Positions 38,211 through 42,705 of a stretch of DNA of 42,705 nucleotides are shown here, one piece after another. The first letter of the stretch is position 1; each line of letters opens with the position of its first letter. The notes beneath the pieces were generated by a model, which did not search any database, had not been told where the DNA came from, and saw only the letters and a list, made by a program, of their open reading frames with translations. Both the position numbers and the translations under genes were made by a program. The stretch comes from Gemmatimonadota bacterium (GTDB lineage: Bacteria > Gemmatimonadota > Gemmatimonadetes > JACCXV01 > JAHWKZ01), in the NCBI GenBank assembly GCA_025931135.1, contig JAICNR010000003.1, forward strand, positions 1 through 42,705. Reading direction: 5' to 3'.

Positions 38211-39791
38211 CTACGACGCCGCGTCGACGGTCGGCACGCCCTCGTCGACCGGCCTCAGCTCCCGCCATGCGTGGCCGGAGCTCTCCGGCAGGCGCGCCGC
38301 CTCCGCGGGACCCTCGCTGCCGGCGGGGTACGTCGCGATGTCCGTCGAGTCGCCGGACGCCCACGCCTCGAGGATCGGCGCCACGACGCGCCACTGCGCC
38401 TCGGCCTCGTCCGCGCGCGTGAAGAGCATCTGCTCGCCCTGCATCGCGTCGAGGAGCAGGGTTTCGTAGGCGTCCGGTAACGTGACGCCGAACGCCTCCT
38501 CGTAGTCGAAGTCCATCCGTACACGGGTCGTCCGCATCCCTTCGCCGGGGACCTTGGCGGAGAACGTCACGCCGATCCCCTCGTCGGGCTTGAAGCGCAG
38601 GACGATTACGTTCGGCTCCACGCTCTCGTCCGTCCGGCCGAAGATCGAGTGCGGCGTCCGCTTGAAGTGGACCGCGATCTCTGTGACCGTCCGCGCCAGG
38701 CGTTTCCCGGTCCGCACGTAGAACGGAACTCCGGCCCAGCGCCAGTTCTCGATCCGGAGCTCGAGCGCGACGAACGTCTCGGTGCCGGACTCCGGATCGA
38801 CCCCCTCGATCTCGCGGTAACCCTGTACCCGCCCGCCGTCGATCGCTCCCGGACCGTGCTGCCCGCGCACGACACGGCGGGCGACGTCGTCGGGGGAGAG
38901 CGGGGACACGGAGCGCAGGACCTGCACCTTCTCCTCGCGAACGGACTCCGCATCATAGGCGACCGGGGGCTCCATCGCGGTCAGGGTCAGAAGCTGGAGC
39001 AGGTGGTTCGCCACCATGTCGCGCAGCGCCCCGGTGCCGTCGTAGAACGCGCCCCGGTCCTCGACGCCGATCGACTCGGCGGCCGTGATCTCGACGTACT
39101 CGACGTAGTTCCGGTTCCAGATCGGCTCGTAGAGCATGTTCCCGAAGCGGAACGCGAGGATGTTCTGAACCGTCTCCTTCCCCAGGAAGTGGTCGATCCG
39201 GTAGACCTGCGACTCCTCGAACACCCGGCGGATCTCGAGGTTGAGCTCCCGCGCCGAGTCGAGGTCGCGGCCGAACGGCTTCTCGACGACGATCCGCGTC
39301 CATCCCGCTCCCTCTCCCGTCAGGTCGGCGGACTCCAGCCCGCGCACGATCCCGGGCGCGAGCGACGGCGGGACGGCGAAGTAGAACAGGTGGTTCGCGA
39401 GCCGGGGGTCGCCCGCGCCCAGCGCCGCGAGTCGGGCCGCGAGCTCGGCGTAGGCCGCGTGGTCGGCCAGGTCAGCGGCGAGGTAATGGAGCCGCTCTGC
39501 GAAGCCCGCCCACGCCGCGTCGTCGGGCCGGTCCTCGGTGAACTCCTCGATCGCGGCCCGCATCCGCTTGCGGAACTCCTCGTCCGAGAGCGGTTCCCTG
39601 CCGACGCCCAGGATCTTGAAGCACGGATCGAAGCAGCTCTCCCGGTGGAGTCGCCAGAGCGAGGGGACGAGCTTCCTGCGGGTCAGGTCTCCGGTGGCGC
39701 CGAAGATGACCAGCGCGCACCCGTCGGTGGGCGGGAGCACGATCCGGCATCCCTCCGCCTCGGTCCGCCCCCGGACGACCCGCTCGGTCAC
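38211..39791 (-). CDS. zwf: Glucose-6-phosphate dehydrogenase
   Basis: A 526-residue enzyme that oxidises glucose 6-phosphate to 6-phosphogluconolactone and makes NADPH. The coenzyme site is IFGATGDLTRRKL, the active site is YRIDHFLGKE with VEKPFGRD before it, and FYVRTGKRLARTVTEI lies in the C-terminal domain. GTG 39791 overlaps the gnd stop by four bases. The frame stays open upstream, but those codons are in gnd. It is part of the rpiB-tal-gnd-zwf-pgl operon. Confidence 0.97.
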   Translation of the reverse strand: MTERVVRGRTEAEGCRIVLPPTDGCALVIFGATGDLTRRKLVPSLWRLHRESCFDPCFKILGVGREPLSDEEFRKRMRAAIEEFTEDRPDDAAWAGFAERLHYLAADLADHAAYAELAARLAALGAGDPRLANHLFYFAVPPSLAPGIVRGLESADLTGEGAGWTRIVVEKPFGRDLDSARELNLEIRRVFEESQVYRIDHFLGKETVQNILAFRFGNMLYEPIWNRNYVEYVEITAAESIGVEDRGAFYDGTGALRDMVANHLLQLLTLTAMEPPVAYDAESVREEKVQVLRSVSPLSPDDVARRVVRGQHGPGAIDGGRVQGYREIEGVDPESGTETFVALELRIENWRWAGVPFYVRTGKRLARTVTEIAVHFKRTPHSIFGRTDESVEPNVIVLRFKPDEGIGVTFSAKVPGEGMRTTRVRMDFDYEEAFGVTLPDAYETLLLDAMQGEQMLFTRADEAEAQWRVVAPILEAWASGDSTDIATYPAGSEGPAEAARLPESSGHAWRELRPVDEGVPTVDAAS

Positions 39792-41227
39792 GGGGATCCG
39801 CCCGGTTCGATCGACCCCCGTGTCCAGTCGGCGTAGACGGCGGGCCCGGTCGGCCGGGATAGCAGGCGGTAGCCGTGGCCCCCGAAGTAGTCGCGCTGCG
39901 CCTGCGTCAGGTTCTGGGGGAGACGGGCGGAGCGGAAGGCGTCGAACCAGGCGAGCGCCGCGCTCCAGACCGGCGCGGGGAGCCCGCGGGCCTGCGCTTC
40001 CGCGAGCGCGCGCCGCAGCCCGGACTGGCAGGCCTCGAGCCGCGATCCGATCTCGGCGTCGAGGAGGAGGTTCGGAAGCTCGGGTTGCTCCAGGAACGCG
40101 CGTCGGATCGGGTCGAGGAGGCGCGAGCGGATGATGCAGCCGCCCGTCCAGACGCGGGCCACTTCGGCGCGGTCGATCTCCCAGCCGTACTCCGCGGATC
40201 CCGCCCCGATCAGCTCCATGCCCTGCCCCAGCGCCGCGATCCTGGTTGCGGCGAGCGCGTCGCGGACGGCCGGGATCGCCGCCTCGCGATCCGTCGTCGC
40301 CGGCGGGGGTGGGCCCTTGATCCGGCCGCTCGCCGCCAGCCTCTCCTCGCGCCGACTCGACACCACCCGCGCGTCCACCGCCGCGCCGATCACCGGCGCC
40401 GGGATTCCGAGCTCGAGCGCGTTGACCGCTGTCCATCGCCCCGTGCCCTTCTGCTCCGCCTCGTCCAGGATCGACTCGACCCGCGGTCTTCCGGTGTCGG
40501 GGTCCGTCGCCCGGAGAACGTCCACGGTTATCTCCAGCAGGTAGGATTCGAGCGGACCCCGGTTCCACTCCTCGAACAGCTCCGCGATCCGCGCCGCGTC
40601 GAGGCCCAGCCCGCGGCCGAGCAGGTCGTAGCCCTCGGCGATCGACTGCATGTCGGCGTACTCGATCCCGTTGTGCACCATCTTGACGAAGTGTCCCGCC
40701 CCGTCCGGCCCCAGCCATCCGACGCACGGTCCGGTCTCGGTGCGGGCAGCGATCGCCTCGAGTGAGGGCGCAAGGATCCCATAGGCCTCGGACGGACCGC
40801 CGACCATCAGCGAAGGCCCGTTTCGGGCCCCCTCCGAGCCGCCGGAGACGCCGACACCGAAGTAGTGGAGCCCGCGGGTGGCGAGCTCGGTCGCGCGGCG
40901 ACGCGTGTCGTGGAACAGGGAGTTGCCCCCGTCGATCGCGATGTCGCCCGGCTCCAGTAGCGGCGTCAGGCGCGCGAGCGTCTCGTCCACGGGAGCGCCC
41001 GCGGGGATCATCATCAAAATCCGGCGTGGCCGGTCCAGGGAGCGGACCAGCTCCTCGAACGTGTAGGTGGGGAGGAGCTTCCGATCGGGATTGGCGGCCG
41101 CGAACGCCCGCGTGCGCTCCGGCTCCAGGTTCCAGAGCGCCACCGAAACGCCGTGGTCCTCGAAGTTCAGCGCCAGGTTCGAGCCCATCGTCCCGATCCC
41201 GATCAGGCCGAACGCCGCGCGGGTCAC
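39788..41227 (-). CDS. gnd: 6-Phosphogluconate dehydrogenase (decarboxylating)
   Basis: A 479-residue long-form enzyme that converts 6-phosphogluconate to ribulose 5-phosphate and CO2 with NADP. Motifs are LIGIGTMGSNLALNFEDHG, DGGNSLFHDT, GVGVSGGSEGARNGPSLM, the active-site HFVKMVHNGIEYADMQ, KGTGRWT and AQRDYFGGHGY near the end. GTG 41227 lies seven bases after the transaldolase stop, and its own stop overlaps the zwf start. The length and the KGTGRWT segment separate it from the short YqeC-type form. Confidence 0.97.
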   Translation of the reverse strand: MTRAAFGLIGIGTMGSNLALNFEDHGVSVALWNLEPERTRAFAAANPDRKLLPTYTFEELVRSLDRPRRILMMIPAGAPVDETLARLTPLLEPGDIAIDGGNSLFHDTRRRATELATRGLHYFGVGVSGGSEGARNGPSLMVGGPSEAYGILAPSLEAIAARTETGPCVGWLGPDGAGHFVKMVHNGIEYADMQSIAEGYDLLGRGLGLDAARIAELFEEWNRGPLESYLLEITVDVLRATDPDTGRPRVESILDEAEQKGTGRWTAVNALELGIPAPVIGAAVDARVVSSRREERLAASGRIKGPPPPATTDREAAIPAVRDALAATRIAALGQGMELIGAGSAEYGWEIDRAEVARVWTGGCIIRSRLLDPIRRAFLEQPELPNLLLDAEIGSRLEACQSGLRRALAEAQARGLPAPVWSAALAWFDAFRSARLPQNLTQAQRDYFGGHGYRLLSRPTGPAVYADWTRGSIEPGGSP

Positions 41228-41234
41228 GGGCGGC

Positions 41235-42359
41235 TCAGGCAGGCTGGACCTGTTTCCGCTTCTCTTCGAGGGTCTCCAGGAGCCCGTGATAGGAGTCGGC
41301 GAACTTCTCCACCCCCTCCTTCTCCAGCTCCTCCAGGATCGTCGGGAAGTCGATGCCGAGCTCGCCAAGCGATTCCAAGCGCCGGCGCGCGCCGTCGAGA
41401 TCGTCGCGGATCCGCACCGCGGGATCGCCGTGATCGCGGTAGGCCTCGATGGTCTCGGGGGGCAGCGTGTTCACGGTGCCGGGTCCGATCAGCGCCTCGG
41501 CATAGTAGACGTCGGGGTACTCGGGGTTCTTGGTCGAAGTGGAGGCCCAGAGGGGACGCTGCGGGCGCGCGCCGCGCTCGGCGAGGGCCGCGAATCGGGC
41601 GCCCCCGAACCGCCGCTCGTACGCTTCGTATGCCAGGCGGGCGTTGTCGATCCCGATCTTCCCCTCGATCGACTCCAGCTTGCCGCGATCGTCGTCCGAG
41701 GCCCGCGCCAGCCGCTCCGCGATTCGCTGGTCGACCTTCGTGTCGACGCGGCTCACGAAGAAGCTCGCCACGGAGGCGATCCGATCGATCGGCTCGTCGC
41801 GATCCGCGCGCCGTTCGAGCGCTTCGAACCACGCGTCCATGACCTCGTGGTAGCGCTCGACCGAGAACAGGAGCGTGATGTTGATGTTGATCCCCTCGGC
41901 GAGACACTCACGGATCGCGGGCAGTCCTTCCGCCGTGCCGGGGATCTTGACCATGACGTTCGGCCGGCCGACCGCCTTCCACAGCCGGCGCGCGGCCTCG
42001 ATCGAGCCGTCCGTGTCCCACGCCAGGTCGGGCTCCACCTCGATCGACACGAAGCCGTCGTCGCCGCCGGTCCGGTCGTACAGCGGCCGGAACAGGTCGG
42101 CGGCCATCCGGATGTCGGTCACGGCGATCGACTCGAACACCGCTCCCGGGCTCCGCGAGCCCGCGGCGCGGATGTCCTGGTCGTAGAGATCGCTCTCGGC
42201 GATCGCCTTCTGGAAGATCGTCGGATTCGAAGTCTGCCCCGCGAGCCCGTCCTCGCGGATGAGCCGCGCCTGGCTCCCGTCGAGCAGCATGTCGCGGCGG
42301 ATGTAGTCCAGCCAGATGCTCTGGCCGAGGTCGTGGAGGCGTGTCAGCGGATTGGGCAT
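41235..42359 (-). CDS. tal: Transaldolase
   Basis: A 374-residue transaldolase of the group common in actinobacteria and other high-GC lineages. It moves a dihydroxyacetone unit between sugar phosphates through a Lys Schiff base. Motifs are GLAGQTSNPTIFQKAI near the N-terminus, VMVKIPGTAEG, SFFVSRVDTKVD and LWASTSTKNPEY with the catalytic Lys, then PPETIEAYRDHG. ATG 42359 has a good GGGAG ribosome-binding site. It lies between rpiB and gnd on the same strand. Confidence 0.96.
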   Translation of the reverse strand: MPNPLTRLHDLGQSIWLDYIRRDMLLDGSQARLIREDGLAGQTSNPTIFQKAIAESDLYDQDIRAAGSRSPGAVFESIAVTDIRMAADLFRPLYDRTGGDDGFVSIEVEPDLAWDTDGSIEAARRLWKAVGRPNVMVKIPGTAEGLPAIRECLAEGININITLLFSVERYHEVMDAWFEALERRADRDEPIDRIASVASFFVSRVDTKVDQRIAERLARASDDDRGKLESIEGKIGIDNARLAYEAYERRFGGARFAALAERGARPQRPLWASTSTKNPEYPDVYYAEALIGPGTVNTLPPETIEAYRDHGDPAVRIRDDLDGARRRLESLGELGIDFPTILEELEKEGVEKFADSYHGLLETLEEKRKQVQPA

Positions 42360-42390
42360 GGCGGGTCTCCCTTCCGCGGGGGGCCGCGGC

Positions 42391-42705
42391 TCAGGCGTCG
42401 GAGTCGTGGGCGCGAGGATCGAAGGCGCCGGCGCGCGCGTCGCGCTCGATCGCGTCGATCTTGGCGCTCCGCCGGGCGTGGCGCTCGGCGGCCGAGAACC
42501 GGGCCCCGAGGAACGCGCGAACGACCTCCGCGGCCAGCTCCGGTCCCACGACCCGGGCGCCGATCGCGATCGCGTTCATGTCGTCGTCCTCGACGCCCTG
42601 TCTGGCGCTGAAGGTATCGTGGGCCATCGCGGCCCGCACCGTCGGGATCTTACACGCCGCCACGGAGACCCCGACGCCGCTCCCGCAGACGAGCACACCC
42701 CGCTC
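42391..42705 (-). CDS. rpiB: Ribose-5-phosphate isomerase B (5' end outside window)
   Basis: The last 104 residues of a sugar-phosphate isomerase of the RpiB/LacAB family, which interconverts ribose 5-phosphate and ribulose 5-phosphate. The visible part begins ERGVLVCGSGVGVSVAACK with the catalytic Cys of the CGSG loop, then PTVRAAMAHDTFSARQGVE and DDDMNAIAIGARVVG. The N-terminal third lies beyond position 42705. It is upstream of tal by 31 bases. With tal, gnd, zwf and pgl it completes a nearly full pentose-phosphate set, with transketolase and ribulose-phosphate epimerase not seen. Confidence 0.93.
   Translation of the reverse strand, partial: ERGVLVCGSGVGVSVAACKIPTVRAAMAHDTFSARQGVEDDDMNAIAIGARVVGPELAAEVVRAFLGARFSAAERHARRSAKIDAIERDARAGAFDPRAHDSDA

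Overview
The window is very GC-rich and densely coded, and it comes from a diderm bacterium. It encodes a TolC-like outer-membrane channel with an RND pump, several signal peptides and lipoboxes, and TPR/beta-barrel proteins. Two secreted proteins of unknown function (1565-3298 and the lipoprotein at 13021-14574), the M2 peptidase and the codon use remind me of Gemmatimonadota or neighbouring phyla such as Eisenbacteria. This placement is an impression from family resemblance and has not been tested. No rRNA, tRNA, CRISPR array or insertion sequence was recognised. No stretch over 300 bases lacks a gene or a described element.

Layout. (1) 1-1547, minus strand: thiC (3' end outside the window) behind a TPP riboswitch. 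(2) 1565-3298: a secreted TPR-like protein ending in a hairpin terminator. (3) 3548-8682: four head-to-tail, mostly overlapping genes. They encode a membrane protein with a degenerate class III cyclase domain, a sugar-nucleotide epimerase, a membrane glycosyltransferase and a TPR/beta-barrel protein. Together they look like a synthase-dependent exopolysaccharide system of unfamiliar composition. (4) 8724-27069: a copper/silver island. It holds a thioredoxin-reductase-like flavoprotein, a CopB-type ATPase, a Cus-type tripartite pump preceded by a small secreted protein, a Met/His-rich periplasmic protein, csoR-copA and a putative outer-membrane barrel. Two foreign-looking items sit inside it. 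One is a lipoprotein gene joined to a ketosynthase whose active-site Cys is Ser (11816-14574), next to a fragment of a second copB-like gene. The other is acetate kinase.

(5) 27152-31861: small lipoproteins and membrane proteins, an M2-type metallopeptidase and an Xre-type regulator. (6) 31896-33080: a DUF819 membrane protein. (7) 33120-35077, minus strand: fbp and class I aldolase, overlapping. (8) 35170-36304: a rhodanese lipoprotein and a GST-like protein. (9) 36301-42705, minus strand: a pentose-phosphate operon, rpiB-tal-gnd-zwf-pgl, ending in a flavin-dependent oxidoreductase.

How the parts work together. In the copper island, CsoR would sense Cu(I) and release copA from a perfect palindrome that overlaps its -10 box. 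CopA and CopB would move copper across the inner membrane, and CusCBA would eject periplasmic copper. The sugar genes at the right end form a coherent block for NADPH and pentose production and for the fructose-bisphosphate branch of gluconeogenesis.

A recurring feature is that the first genes of many transcription units lack a Shine-Dalgarno sequence and have a TANNNT-like box ending only 6-9 bases before the start codon. This suggests extensive leaderless transcription, including one divergent pair whose -35 boxes share the same bases.
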